A DNA stretch of 64,000 bases from Filimonas zeae (GTDB lineage Bacteria; Bacteroidota; Bacteroidia; Chitinophagales; Chitinophagaceae), in the NCBI RefSeq assembly GCF_014641615.1, contig NZ_BMIB01000007.1, forward strand, positions 93,529-157,528, in the 5' to 3' direction. Position 1 is the first letter of the stretch, and every line of letters begins with the position of its first letter. The notes beneath the pieces were generated by a model, which was given only the letters and a program-made list of their open reading frames with translations, did no database searches and was not told the origin of the DNA. Below are positions 8,671-16,876 of the stretch, piece after piece. Made by a program: the position numbers and the translations under genes.

Positions 8671-9501
8671 ATGATTGTTGTTATTCAATGTAAAGACCAG
8701 GTAGGGCTGGTATCTGCCATCTCCGGCCTCATGGCTGCTGAAAAAATCAACATTGTATCTATGCGGGAGCATGTTGATACCCAGAACAACCGCTTTTTTG
8801 CACGTCTGGTATTACAGCAACCTGCTGATGTGGTGGTGTTACGGGCAAAGCTGGAATCGGTATTGCCCGATGATGCATTAATACAGGTTACGCTGCAGCC
8901 GGAAAAGAAAATAATAGTGCTGGTTACCAAAGAGTATCACTGCCTGGGTGATATTCTTTTGCGCAATCACTTTAAAACCCTGGGCGCATCGGTACAATGT
9001 GTCATTGGCAACCATGCCACGCTGGAAGATATCTGCCGCCGGTTCGATGTTCCTTTTCATCTGGTATCGCACGAAAATCTGGCAAAGGAAGCTTTTGAGC
9101 AGGAACTACTGAATACCGTTCAGCAATACGAAGCGGATTACCTGGTTTTAGCCAAGTTTATGCGCATTTTATCTCCTGAATTTGTAGCACGTTTCCCTAT
9201 GCGTGTTATCAACATTCATCATTCCTTTTTGCCTGCCTTTATTGGTGCCAACCCATACCGTCAGGCTTATGAAAGAGGGGTGAAGCTGATTGGTGCCACC
9301 GCGCATTTTGTTACCAACGATCTGGATGAGGGGCCGATTATTACACAGCAGATTATTCCCGTAAACCACTCCCTTTCTGCGGCTGATATGGTAAAGGCAG
9401 GTAAGGAAATAGAAACCGCGGTGCTGGCAAAAGCCCTGCAGCTGGTGATGGATGATAAAGTGCTGGTGTTTCGCAATAAAACAATTGTATTTGATGTATA
9501 A
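8671..9501 (+). CDS. purU: Formyltetrahydrofolate deformylase
   Basis: 276 residues. An N-terminal ACT-like regulatory domain (residues 1-85, IVVIQCKDQVGLVSAISGLM) precedes a formyltransferase fold with the catalytic segment INIHHSFLPAFIGANPY (near residue 180) and the Asp-containing loop DLDEGPI. It hydrolyses 10-formyl-tetrahydrofolate to formate and tetrahydrofolate in the cytoplasm, balancing one-carbon pools and feeding formate to purine synthesis. The gene follows polA by 45 bases. Its stop overlaps the start of the next gene by eight bases, so the two are likely translated together. Confidence 0.96.
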   Translation: MIVVIQCKDQVGLVSAISGLMAAEKINIVSMREHVDTQNNRFFARLVLQQPADVVVLRAKLESVLPDDALIQVTLQPEKKIIVLVTKEYHCLGDILLRNHFKTLGASVQCVIGNHATLEDICRRFDVPFHLVSHENLAKEAFEQELLNTVQQYEADYLVLAKFMRILSPEFVARFPMRVINIHHSFLPAFIGANPYRQAYERGVKLIGATAHFVTNDLDEGPIITQQIIPVNHSLSAADMVKAGKEIETAVLAKALQLVMDDKVLVFRNKTIVFDV

Positions 9502-10165
9502 GCGTATTGTTGATTTTCTGTTTCATCTGCAATTGCCCTTTCCGCTTCCGGAAGAAGTAGGCGTGTTAGATGTATATGGAAACAAAGCAATACAGGAAGT
9601 TTGCCGTGCTTTTTATAAAAAATTTTATAACGATGGCAAGGCCCGCCATATGCTGGTGGGTATTAACCCGGGCAGGTTTGGCGGTGGAATTACGGGTATT
9701 CCTTTTACCGATCCTATTCGTCTGGAGCGTGAATGTGGTATAGAAAACCACTTCGATAGAAAGCAGGAGCTGTCTTCGGTTTTTATGTATGATATGATTG
9801 CCGCTTTTGGCGGAGCGGAAGCTTTCTACAGCCGCTTTTATATTACCGCAATAAGTCCGCTGGGGTTTGTAAAAAACGGAAAGAACCTGAACTACTACGA
9901 TGATGCCTCTCTGAAGCGGTTGATTGAGCCGTTTGTATTAGACTGTATAGAAAAGCAATTAAGCTGGGGCATGCATACAGATGTCTGCTTCTGTATAGGC
10001 GAAGGAGAAAATGCTAAGTACCTGCAGAAGCTGAATCATCAACACCAGTGGTTTAAACGCATTATTCCCCTTCCTCATCCGCGTTTTATTATGCAGTATA
10101 AGCTAAAACAAAAAGAGGCTTATATACATCAGTATCTGAGATTGTTGAATGAGGCTGCCGGTTAA
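9494..10165 (+). CDS. SMUG2-like uracil-DNA glycosylase family protein
   Basis: 223 residues from the ATG at 9494, which overlaps the end of purU by eight bases; the earlier ATG at 9452 lies far inside purU. The active-site strand reads MLVGINPGRFGGGITGIPFTDP (about residues 53-74), and a second conserved loop PLPHPRFIMQY is near the C-terminus; both fit the SMUG2/DUF4918 branch of the uracil-DNA glycosylase superfamily common in Bacteroidota. It probably removes uracil or related damaged bases in base-excision repair. Specificity is not determined. It is convergent with the lipoprotein gene that follows, with a four-base overlap of the ends. Confidence 0.85.
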   Translation: MYKRIVDFLFHLQLPFPLPEEVGVLDVYGNKAIQEVCRAFYKKFYNDGKARHMLVGINPGRFGGGITGIPFTDPIRLERECGIENHFDRKQELSSVFMYDMIAAFGGAEAFYSRFYITAISPLGFVKNGKNLNYYDDASLKRLIEPFVLDCIEKQLSWGMHTDVCFCIGEGENAKYLQKLNHQHQWFKRIIPLPHPRFIMQYKLKQKEAYIHQYLRLLNEAAG

Positions 10166-10884
10166 TACTTACATTTTTCGCCTGGTAACAGCTTCACAAA
10201 TTTTTCAACGCTAAAACTTTCTTTGGTGGCTCCTGGCTGCAGAATAAATTTTCCTTCCATTTCTGCCAGTACACGTTCCCCTGTTTTGAGTTTCAGGCCT
10301 TGAAAGGTTGTTTTTAACGCCGCCGCAGCTCCGGGTGTAAATGTTACAGCATATTCTTTTGCCCAGCCGCATACTTTAATGTGTGCAGAATCGGGCGTAT
10401 AGGTAAGCATACCTCTCAGCGCAATATCTTTTTTAGGCGCAAATTTGCCGGGTTGGCGGTGCAACACGTAATTCAGTTTGGTGCCGGTAATAATGGCGCC
10501 CTCGTTGTCCAGGGTACTTAACTGGTCGCCGTTTATTATTTTATATTGGCGGGGGCCTTCCGTTATCTCATTGAGGGTGAGTATGCTATCTACGGCAGAC
10601 CATTTTCCCAACTGGTAAAAAATATGTTCCCCTTTTACGCCTGTGTACTCCTGTTCCAGGGTAAAAGTACTGTCTGCATTCAGATCCAGTACGGTAATAA
10701 TACCGGCGCAGTCTGCACAGGGCAGGGTATCGGCAAATAAGCCATCCAGTTGTTTTCCGGTAAAAGGAGACACTATTTTTGCCACACTGTCTTTTTTCTC
10801 TGCGTTTTTATTCGTATTATTTGTACAGGAAGTGGCGGCAAAGAGGCTGGCAATGGCCAGAAACAGCATGGTTGGCTTTCGCAT
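10162..10884 (-). CDS. NlpE-like lipoprotein
   Basis: 240 residues. The N-terminus is a lipoprotein signal (hydrophobic core ending AATSC, lipidated Cys near residue 20), placing it in the envelope. The first domain has the NlpE N-terminal hallmark: a CxxC in LPCADCAGI, then DLNADSTFTLEQEYTG and a WSAVDSILTL strand. The second part (residues 150-240) is another small beta-rich domain of uncertain family. In E. coli NlpE signals surface and copper stress to Cpx; here only the fold is supported and no Cpx genes are nearby. Confidence 0.8.
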   Translation of the reverse strand: MRKPTMLFLAIASLFAATSCTNNTNKNAEKKDSVAKIVSPFTGKQLDGLFADTLPCADCAGIITVLDLNADSTFTLEQEYTGVKGEHIFYQLGKWSAVDSILTLNEITEGPRQYKIINGDQLSTLDNEGAIITGTKLNYVLHRQPGKFAPKKDIALRGMLTYTPDSAHIKVCGWAKEYAVTFTPGAAAALKTTFQGLKLKTGERVLAEMEGKFILQPGATKESFSVEKFVKLLPGEKCKY

Positions 10885-10974
10885 AGAAATGGAGTTTAAT
10901 GTTAAAATTAGGAAGAACAGGTTAATTTGCCGCAGGAGCCTATATTTGCAGTCCTTTCAAAATAAGATTTAAGC

Positions 10975-11547
10975 ATGGAATACAGCAGAATTATTTCAGT
11001 TACGGGTTTAGGCGGATTGTTCGAGTTAGTGGGCAGTAAGGCCGATGGCGCTATTGTTCGCTCTCTGGAAGACAAAACTACCCGTTTTGTAAGTTCACGC
11101 GTACACAGCTTTTCACACCTCGAAAGCATTGAAGTATATACCATTCGTGAGAATGTAAACCTGGTAGAGGTATTACAGGCCATGAGTGCCAGCAAAGAAA
11201 CTGTGCCTTCTGAAAAAGATGCTGCTGCAGTAAAAGCCTATTTCCAGAAGGTATATCCTGATATGGACTTTGATCGTGTTTATGGCAGTGATATGAAGAA
11301 GATGGTAAAATGGTTTACCATTCTGAACGGAAACAACGTTGAGTTTAAGCTGAGCGAAGCCCCTGAAGAAACAGAGGAAGAAGTAGCCGTTGAAGAAGTT
11401 GCTGCTCCTGCTGCGGAAGAAGCTAAGCCTGCAAAAGCGCCTAAAGCAAAGAAAGCGGCAGCACCAGCTACCGAAGCTGCTGAAGGTGACGAGGCGGCTG
11501 CTCCTAAAAAAAGAGCGCCCCGTAAAAAGAAGACTGAAGAAGAATAG
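10975..11547 (+). CDS. DUF5606-type protein with Ala/Lys/Glu-rich tail
   Basis: 190 residues. Residues 1-125 match the conserved Bacteroidota family DUF5606 (MEYSRIISVTGLGGLFELVG, DKTTRFVSSRVHSFSHLESI, DMKKMVKWFTIL). Residues 130-190 are a low-complexity tail rich in Ala, Glu, Lys and Pro that ends strongly basic (KKRAPRKKKTEEE), reminiscent of tails that bind nucleic acid. No signal peptide, so cytoplasmic. Function is unknown. A TATATTTG element at 10941-10948 lies about 27 bases before the start and fits the Bacteroidota -7 motif, though I see no clear -33 partner. Confidence 0.85.
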   Translation: MEYSRIISVTGLGGLFELVGSKADGAIVRSLEDKTTRFVSSRVHSFSHLESIEVYTIRENVNLVEVLQAMSASKETVPSEKDAAAVKAYFQKVYPDMDFDRVYGSDMKKMVKWFTILNGNNVEFKLSEAPEETEEEVAVEEVAAPAAEEAKPAKAPKAKKAAAPATEAAEGDEAAAPKKRAPRKKKTEEE

Positions 11548-11682
11548 TTTAACAACTATAGGTTGCAATCGTAAGCAGCGGAACACTGGTAGTATACCTA
11601 CCGGGTTTCATTGCTTGCGATTTGTGCATTTATAGGGCTGGCAGGATTTATGTGCTGAATTGTAACTTTAATAAAAGAGAAC

Positions 11683-13401
11683 ATGCAATACACTGCGGAC
11701 ATACAGAAACAAAAAAGGACTTTTTTACCGGCTGACTTTGCCATTACTACCTGGGATGCATTGGAGCCCTACTTTATCAAACTGTCAGAACAACCACTTG
11801 ATTCCAGAGAAGCGCTGGAACAATGGCTGCATGACATTAGTGAAGTAGAGGCGGCAGTAAGTGAAGATGCGTGCTGGAGGCAGATAAAAATGACCTGCGA
11901 TACTACCGACCCCAAACTGGAGGAGGCGTTTACTTATTTCTGTATGGAAATTCAGCCGAAACTGCAGCCTTATGCAGACCAGCTGAACCGCAAGCTGATT
12001 GATTGTGCTTTTACAAAAGAACTGGATCAGCAATTATACTTTACCTACCTGCGCAATGTAAAAAAGAACATTGAACTGTTTAGGGAAGAGAACATTCCTA
12101 TTCAGGCAGAGCTGAGCGTAATGCAGCAGCAGTATGGTGTTATTGCCGGTAAAATGACGGTTGAGGTAGAAGGTAAAGAATACACCCTGCAACAGGCTGC
12201 CCGCTTTCTGGAAAAACCAGACCGCAGTTTACGGGAGTCTGTTTACCGCAAAATCAATGAAAGAAGATTGCAGGACAAAGAAACCCTGAACAATCTGTAT
12301 TCGCAACTGATAGAAAAGCGTCATCAGATTGCTTTAAACGCAGGCTTTGCTAATTACCGGGATTATAAATTTGTTGAGCTGGGGCGCTTTGATTATTCCA
12401 AAGAAGATTGCTTTCAGTTTCATGAGGCAGTAAAGCTGCATGTATTACCACTGGTAGAAAAGATTTATCAGCGTAAGAAAGAGAAATTAAAACTGGATGA
12501 TCTGCGCCCCTGGGATACGGAAGCACAGCCAGAAGGCATAACGCCGCTGCATCCTTTCAACACAGGAAAAGAGTTGCTGGATAAAACCATTACCTGTTTT
12601 ACGCAACTGAATCCCTTCTTTGCCGATTGCCTGAAAAAGATGGAAACAATGGGCCATCTTGATCTGGAAAGCAGGAAAGGCAAAGCGCCGGGCGGGTATA
12701 ACTGTCCGTTAGCGGAAAGTGGCGCTCCTTTCATTTTTATGAATGCTGCCGGGCAAATGAGCGATGTTACTACCATGGTACATGAAGGTGGGCACGCTAT
12801 TCATTCTTTTCTGGCGCATCCACTGGCGCTGAGTTCTTTTAAAGAATATCCGATGGAGATTGCAGAAGTGGCCAGCATGAGCATGGAACTGTTCAGCATG
12901 AACCATTGGGAGGCATTTTTTGACAATGCGGAAGAACTGCAGCGTGCCAAAGAACACCAGCTGGAAAGAGTAATTACTATTTTTCCCTGGATAGCCACTA
13001 TTGATAAGTATCAGCATTGGATATACGAACATCCGGCACATACCGTAGAAGAGCGTGCTGCTAAATGGATGGAGTTGTTGAATGAATTTTCTATAAAGAC
13101 TATCAATGTAGAAGGACTGGATGCTTACCGCCAGAACAGCTGGCAGCGCCAGTTACACCTGTTTGAAGTGCCTTTTTACTATATAGAATATGGTATTGCG
13201 CAACTGGGAGCTATTGGTATGTGGATGCAGTACAGGCAAAACCCACAAAATGCGCTGAATAATTACATGAATGCGCTGCACCTGGGCGGTACTAAAACCC
13301 TGCCTGAGTTATATGCAGCTGCCGGGTTGAAATTCGACTTCTCTCCGGAGCATATTAAAACGCTGATGGAGTTTGTAAACGCCGAAATGGAAAAGCTGTA
13401 A
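11683..13401 (+). CDS. M3-family oligoendopeptidase (PepF-like)
   Basis: 572 residues, cytoplasmic, usual length for the family. The zinc site is HEGGH (near residue 366, in MVHEGGHAIHSF) with the third ligand Glu in EVASMSMELF about 28 residues later. A second conserved stretch, YYIEYGIAQLGAIGMW, is near residue 500. It cleaves short peptides and probably helps degrade peptides from proteolysis or uptake. The stop codon lies inside a palindromic terminator shared with the convergent Fur-family gene. A 45-base-spaced inverted repeat lies in the 135-base gap upstream. Confidence 0.95.
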   Translation: MQYTADIQKQKRTFLPADFAITTWDALEPYFIKLSEQPLDSREALEQWLHDISEVEAAVSEDACWRQIKMTCDTTDPKLEEAFTYFCMEIQPKLQPYADQLNRKLIDCAFTKELDQQLYFTYLRNVKKNIELFREENIPIQAELSVMQQQYGVIAGKMTVEVEGKEYTLQQAARFLEKPDRSLRESVYRKINERRLQDKETLNNLYSQLIEKRHQIALNAGFANYRDYKFVELGRFDYSKEDCFQFHEAVKLHVLPLVEKIYQRKKEKLKLDDLRPWDTEAQPEGITPLHPFNTGKELLDKTITCFTQLNPFFADCLKKMETMGHLDLESRKGKAPGGYNCPLAESGAPFIFMNAAGQMSDVTTMVHEGGHAIHSFLAHPLALSSFKEYPMEIAEVASMSMELFSMNHWEAFFDNAEELQRAKEHQLERVITIFPWIATIDKYQHWIYEHPAHTVEERAAKWMELLNEFSIKTINVEGLDAYRQNSWQRQLHLFEVPFYYIEYGIAQLGAIGMWMQYRQNPQNALNNYMNALHLGGTKTLPELYAAAGLKFDFSPEHIKTLMEFVNAEMEKL

Positions 13402-13419
13402 CTACTAGTTACAGCTTTT
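13391..13419. terminator. Bidirectional terminator overlapping two stop codons
   Basis: AAAAGCTGTAACTA is followed by its near-perfect inverted copy TAGTTACAGCTTTT with one base between. The plus-strand M3 peptidase stops at 13399-13401 and the minus-strand Fur-family gene stops at 13405-13407, both inside the stem. Confidence 0.8.
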
Positions 13420-13821
13420 GCAAATTCCGCTTACAATTACATCAATCTGTTTGCCGGTAAAACCTTTGGGCAACTGTACTTTAGGTACAGTTATATGATC
13501 CAGACAATACGTTACACCACAGTTATCGCAAACAAAATGCACGTGGTCATCATGATGATGGCCCGCGCTGCATTCTTCTTTGCACAAGGCGTACTTAACA
13601 GAGTTGTCGGCCGTAGGTATGGTATGTATAATCCCTTTTTCAACAAAGGTTTGCAGGGTTCTGTAAATAGTAACCCTGTCGAAGTTGGGGCCGGTTTGTT
13701 TTTCAATATCTGCATGCGCCAGTGCTGCATTGCTGTTTTGAAACAGTTCCAGTATTTTCTTCCTGCTGTCGGTAACACTCAGCTGGCTGCGCTTTAATAT
13801 AGTAGTAATTACGTCTTCCAT
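13405..13821 (-). CDS. Fur-family transcriptional regulator
   Basis: 138 residues. The N-terminal winged helix is visible (RKKILELFQNSNAALAHADIEK, NFDRVTIYRTLQTFVEKGII), followed by a His/Cys metal-binding dimerisation domain (SAGHHHDDHVHFVCDNC near residues 87-100 and a final CKSC). Both CxxC pairs of the structural zinc site are present. It is a metal- or peroxide-responsive repressor; Fur, Zur or PerR type cannot be decided from sequence alone. It lies 14 bases downstream of the SCO gene on the same strand, suggesting a link to copper/cytochrome oxidase assembly or metal stress. Confidence 0.93.
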   Translation of the reverse strand: MEDVITTILKRSQLSVTDSRKKILELFQNSNAALAHADIEKQTGPNFDRVTIYRTLQTFVEKGIIHTIPTADNSVKYALCKEECSAGHHHDDHVHFVCDNCGVTYCLDHITVPKVQLPKGFTGKQIDVIVSGICKSCN

Positions 13822-13835
13822 ATTTCCTCCTTATC

Positions 13836-14498
13836 TTATTGCGGATTGTTGGTGAAAATGCTGTTGGTGAAACCGCTTTTCCCCGACTTTTCTTTTAACA
13901 ATGTCTGGATGTCTTCGTTCAGTTTTGCCAGTTCATCTTCTTTCAGGCCATCATAAATCTGTCCGCGTACCTGGCCGTTCTTATCTACCAGCGCAAAAAA
14001 CTGCGTGTGAATAAACTGGTCTTCAATTTTCTCTACTGCATTTTTAGGGTCATCCAGCAGATAACTATAACGTGCTGCTCCATACAAACTGTCTTTGCGG
14101 CCTGTTAAAAACACCCATTTGCGGTTATCCACCTGTAGTGAGTCGGAATAGTGTTTAATAACCGGAACCGAATCTGTTTCAGGATCACAGGTGTGTGATA
14201 CAATAAGAAAGTTGGGCTCGTTTTTAAACGTGCTGTAAATTTTGTGCATGTTGGTATTCATACGCGGACAAATGCCTTTGCAGGTAGTAAAAAAGTACTC
14301 TACCAGGCATACTTTACCCTGCATATCTTTTTCTGTAAAGGTTCTGCCGTCCTGGTTGGTAAATGCAAAAGGCTTAACCGTGCTTATGGTTGGCGATTTT
14401 GACTTCCAGTTTTCGGTTCCGGCAAATAAAAATGCCCAGAAACCTACAGCCAGTACTACAAAGAACAGACTATATCCTATCAGCTTCTTATTTTTCAT
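13836..14498 (-). CDS. SCO1/SenC-family copper chaperone-like protein
   Basis: 220 residues. A single N-terminal hydrophobic helix (residues 7-27) anchors a periplasmic thioredoxin-like domain. The copper/redox motif CxxxC is present (TTCKGICPRM, Cys 73 and 77) together with the conserved downstream His (FIHTQFFALVD, near 165). SCO proteins deliver copper to the CuA site of cytochrome c oxidase or reduce its cysteines. The gene is directly followed by the Fur-family regulator with a 14-base gap, so both form an operon. Confidence 0.95.
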   Translation of the reverse strand: MKNKKLIGYSLFFVVLAVGFWAFLFAGTENWKSKSPTISTVKPFAFTNQDGRTFTEKDMQGKVCLVEYFFTTCKGICPRMNTNMHKIYSTFKNEPNFLIVSHTCDPETDSVPVIKHYSDSLQVDNRKWVFLTGRKDSLYGAARYSYLLDDPKNAVEKIEDQFIHTQFFALVDKNGQVRGQIYDGLKEDELAKLNEDIQTLLKEKSGKSGFTNSIFTNNPQ

Positions 14499-14719
14499 TG
14501 CTCCCTTTTTTGCTAATCTTCTGCAAAGGTACGGTAGTTCTTTTGCGCTTTGGATGGGTGTTTTGGGGTAGATAGGCTATTGGGCAGGCGGGCACAGCGT
14601 AACAGGCTTCTTTTAAGAAAGTATTGACATTTGAGGCTGTGCGCTGCCGCTGCTATGGTTGGTTAATGTGCTTTTTACGGGCCAGGCGTATACCTAAGGC
14701 GCCTTTAAAAGGTGGTGCC

Positions 14720-15115
14720 TTAGGGCATTGTTCCGTTACCGGGTTTTTCGCTGTTAAACAGGTATTTGATTACCAGTAAAAAGAACCCGAAAAAGTTAAT
14801 GGTAGTAGTGGTAATAAGGGTAATTAATACGTTGTCGGAAATAGAAAAACAGAAGGGTGCGTTAGTGCCGAACCCTTCAAAAAAGAGAATCAGAAAAATC
14901 AGAAATGCCCAGATACAGGTGAGGATGAATATGTACATGGCATATTTCTTCCTTTCCTGATTATTCTGGCGGAGTGTTTTTAAATATTCCAGCTTGATAT
15001 CGCGTTCCACATCTAAAAAACGGCTTTCTGTAGCGGAGCTTTCCGAATTGCTGGACTCTGCATTAAGCAGTTGCTGAACCTGAGCCGGTGGTCGAATGGC
15101 GCTGCGTATAGGCAT
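14720..15115 (-). CDS. Two-helix membrane protein, candidate partner (toxin?) of the Panacea protein
   Basis: 131 residues: a Ser/Glu-rich soluble N-terminal part (1-58), two strong transmembrane helices (about 60-82 and 95-118) and a short polar tail. No named family recognised. It lies 52 bases downstream of the Panacea/DUF4065 gene on the same strand. Known Panacea antitoxins neutralise diverse toxins including short membrane proteins, so this may be the toxin of a toxin-antitoxin pair. A hairpin (CTAAGGC 14694-14700 with GCCTTAG 14717-14723) overlaps its stop region. The gene itself is likely real; the toxin role is inference. Confidence 0.6.
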   Translation of the reverse strand: MPIRSAIRPPAQVQQLLNAESSNSESSATESRFLDVERDIKLEYLKTLRQNNQERKKYAMYIFILTCIWAFLIFLILFFEGFGTNAPFCFSISDNVLITLITTTTINFFGFFLLVIKYLFNSEKPGNGTMP

Positions 15116-15167
15116 AGCGAAAGGTATGGTAAGTTAGATGATGAGAATAAAGGGGATACCTGCAACC

Positions 15168-15644
15168 CTAGGCAGCAGTAAGAAACCCTTTGAAGTAGTC
15201 TTGTATTTCCTCGTCAGGAATAACCACGTCAAAGGACCCGGGGCTGTAATGTTTGAACCAGGGCGATTCTTCTTTGTGCGTCCAGTTAGATAACTGTGCA
15301 GCACTGATATGTTTTAAAGCTTCCCATGTATAGTCAATGGTACTGATAGCATCCCTGTCAAGCTGCGCCAGGCTGTATTGCTTACTATCGCCGGTCATGA
15401 GCAGGTCAGTATCAGTAATAGGTCTGCTACCGTATAATTTGTATTCCTGGTAAATTTTAGGCACTACCGGGCCAAACTGCCATGCCTGAATATTGTCTTT
15501 AAGAAGTGGCTCTCCATAAATGGCCAGATGATAGCCATGGGCAAAATACACCAGCTTTTGTAACTTCATCTGAGTTACAAAAATGCCTTCTGCAATTCCT
15601 TTTTGTACAAAGGCGTACGCAATAAGTGAAGCGGGGTAAGCCAT
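15168..15644 (-). CDS. Panacea (DUF4065/SocA-like) domain protein, candidate antitoxin
   Basis: 158 residues from ATG at 15644 (MAYPASLIAYAF); the open frame extends further upstream into the promoter of the divergent gene, without family similarity. The domain hallmark is clear: MKLQKLVYFAHGYHLAIYGEPL, then IQAWQFGPVVPKIYQEYKLYG, and a C-terminal WTHKEESPWFKHY. SocA is a proteolysis adaptor and Panacea proteins are antitoxins in toxin-antitoxin pairs in bacteria and phages. The neighbouring two-TM protein is the obvious candidate partner. Family assignment is firm; the antitoxin role is inferred from context. Confidence 0.85.
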   Translation of the reverse strand: MAYPASLIAYAFVQKGIAEGIFVTQMKLQKLVYFAHGYHLAIYGEPLLKDNIQAWQFGPVVPKIYQEYKLYGSRPITDTDLLMTGDSKQYSLAQLDRDAISTIDYTWEALKHISAAQLSNWTHKEESPWFKHYSPGSFDVVIPDEEIQDYFKGFLTAA

Positions 15645-15695
15645 AGCAATAAACTTCTCTGTCAAATATACTAAATTAGTTAGTGGGAACCTATT

Positions 15696-16373
15696 TTGAA
15701 AGTAAATATTTACAAGGTGATTAACTCCTTTCCGGAAAGTGGTAAACTGGTGGTAAGTCTGGTAATAGCCGTTATCAGTTGGTTTGTGGTACCCTATGCT
15801 GCCCCCGAGGGTCTGCTGCACGTAATGCTGTGCTGGGATATTTTTGCGTTGGTACTGCTGGTATTAAACTGGATCACTTTTTTTACTACCAGCTCGCAGG
15901 ATATAAGGCAGCGGGCTAAAACGGAAGACTCCAGCCGTATCGTAATTTTTTCCATAGTACTTATCAGCACTTTTGCCAGTTTGCTGGCGGTAGTGTTATT
16001 GCTGGTTACCCGGTCGCAGAAGCAGGAGTGGAAAGAGCTGTACCTGGCCATAGCTATAGTGGGCATGGTGTTGTCCTGGATGCTGGTACATTCTATTTAT
16101 GCCCTCCGGTATGCCCATTTGTATTATGCCAATCACCCCACTAAAAAAGAAACACACGCAGGCGGGTTAGATTTTCCGGGAGAAGATAAGCCGGATTTTA
16201 TTGATTTTGCTTATTTCTCCTTTGTATTGGGTATGACTTTTCAGGTGTCTGATGTACAAATTACCTCAAAAAGTTTGCGAAGGCTGGCATTGATGCATGG
16301 AATGTTGTCTTTTGGCTACAATACTGTTATTGTTGCGCTTACTATTAATGTGGTGGCAGGGCTGGGTAACTAA
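15696..16373 (+). CDS. DUF1345 membrane protein
   Basis: 225 residues with about six hydrophobic segments. Family hallmarks are HSIYALRYAHLYY (near residue 130) and PDFIDFAYFSFVLGMTFQVSDV (near 168). No ATG lies near the frame start; TTG at 15696 or GTG at 15717 would be the initiation codon, so the N-terminus is uncertain. Function of DUF1345 is unknown. It is divergent from the Panacea gene with about 50 bases between starts, so the two promoters must lie close together. Confidence 0.85.
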   Translation: MKVNIYKVINSFPESGKLVVSLVIAVISWFVVPYAAPEGLLHVMLCWDIFALVLLVLNWITFFTTSSQDIRQRAKTEDSSRIVIFSIVLISTFASLLAVVLLLVTRSQKQEWKELYLAIAIVGMVLSWMLVHSIYALRYAHLYYANHPTKKETHAGGLDFPGEDKPDFIDFAYFSFVLGMTFQVSDVQITSKSLRRLALMHGMLSFGYNTVIVALTINVVAGLGN

Positions 16374-16444
16374 TGTAGCGGTATAAAACAGGGACATTTG
16401 AGTGCGGCACTAATGTTGATTCAGGCAGCAGTAAACCTATTACT

Positions 16445-16870
16445 ATGTACCGCGAACTGATAAAAACACAGGAAGAAGCTGTAAGCCATTTATTTATTCA
16501 CTGCTGCTACGGCAATGGAAGATTTACAGACGAAGAACTGGATGCCATTTCTGAAAAGCTGGTAGCGTTAAAGCTGCATAAGGATCTGAACTTTAAAGAT
16601 GAGGTAAAGAAATACACTTCCTACACCGGCAACCTGGGTAATGAAGCGGATTATATCGGGTACCTGGTGTCGCTGATTATGCCGGTGAACGAGCTGGCGT
16701 TGTTTTCTTATTGTGCTGAACTCTGTATCAGCGATTCTGTTATAGATATTACGGAAGAGCAGTTACTGTTAAACCTGGGCAATGCATTGGCTATAAAAGC
16801 AGAAGACCAGGCGGTTATACAGAAGCTGGCTGTACAACGCTACCTGGTCTTTACTCAAAAATATTTCTAA
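16445..16870 (+). CDS. Small alpha-helical cytoplasmic protein of unknown function
   Basis: 141 residues, no signal peptide or membrane helix, predominantly helical with an acidic character. The pattern (YGNGRFTDEELDAISEKLVAL, then long helices) is reminiscent of TerB-like helical bundles, but I cannot establish membership. It follows the DUF1345 gene by 71 bases on the same strand and ends six bases before the convergent cysS stop. Confidence 0.65.
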   Translation: MYRELIKTQEEAVSHLFIHCCYGNGRFTDEELDAISEKLVALKLHKDLNFKDEVKKYTSYTGNLGNEADYIGYLVSLIMPVNELALFSYCAELCISDSVIDITEEQLLLNLGNALAIKAEDQAVIQKLAVQRYLVFTQKYF

Positions 16871-16876
16871 CAATTG

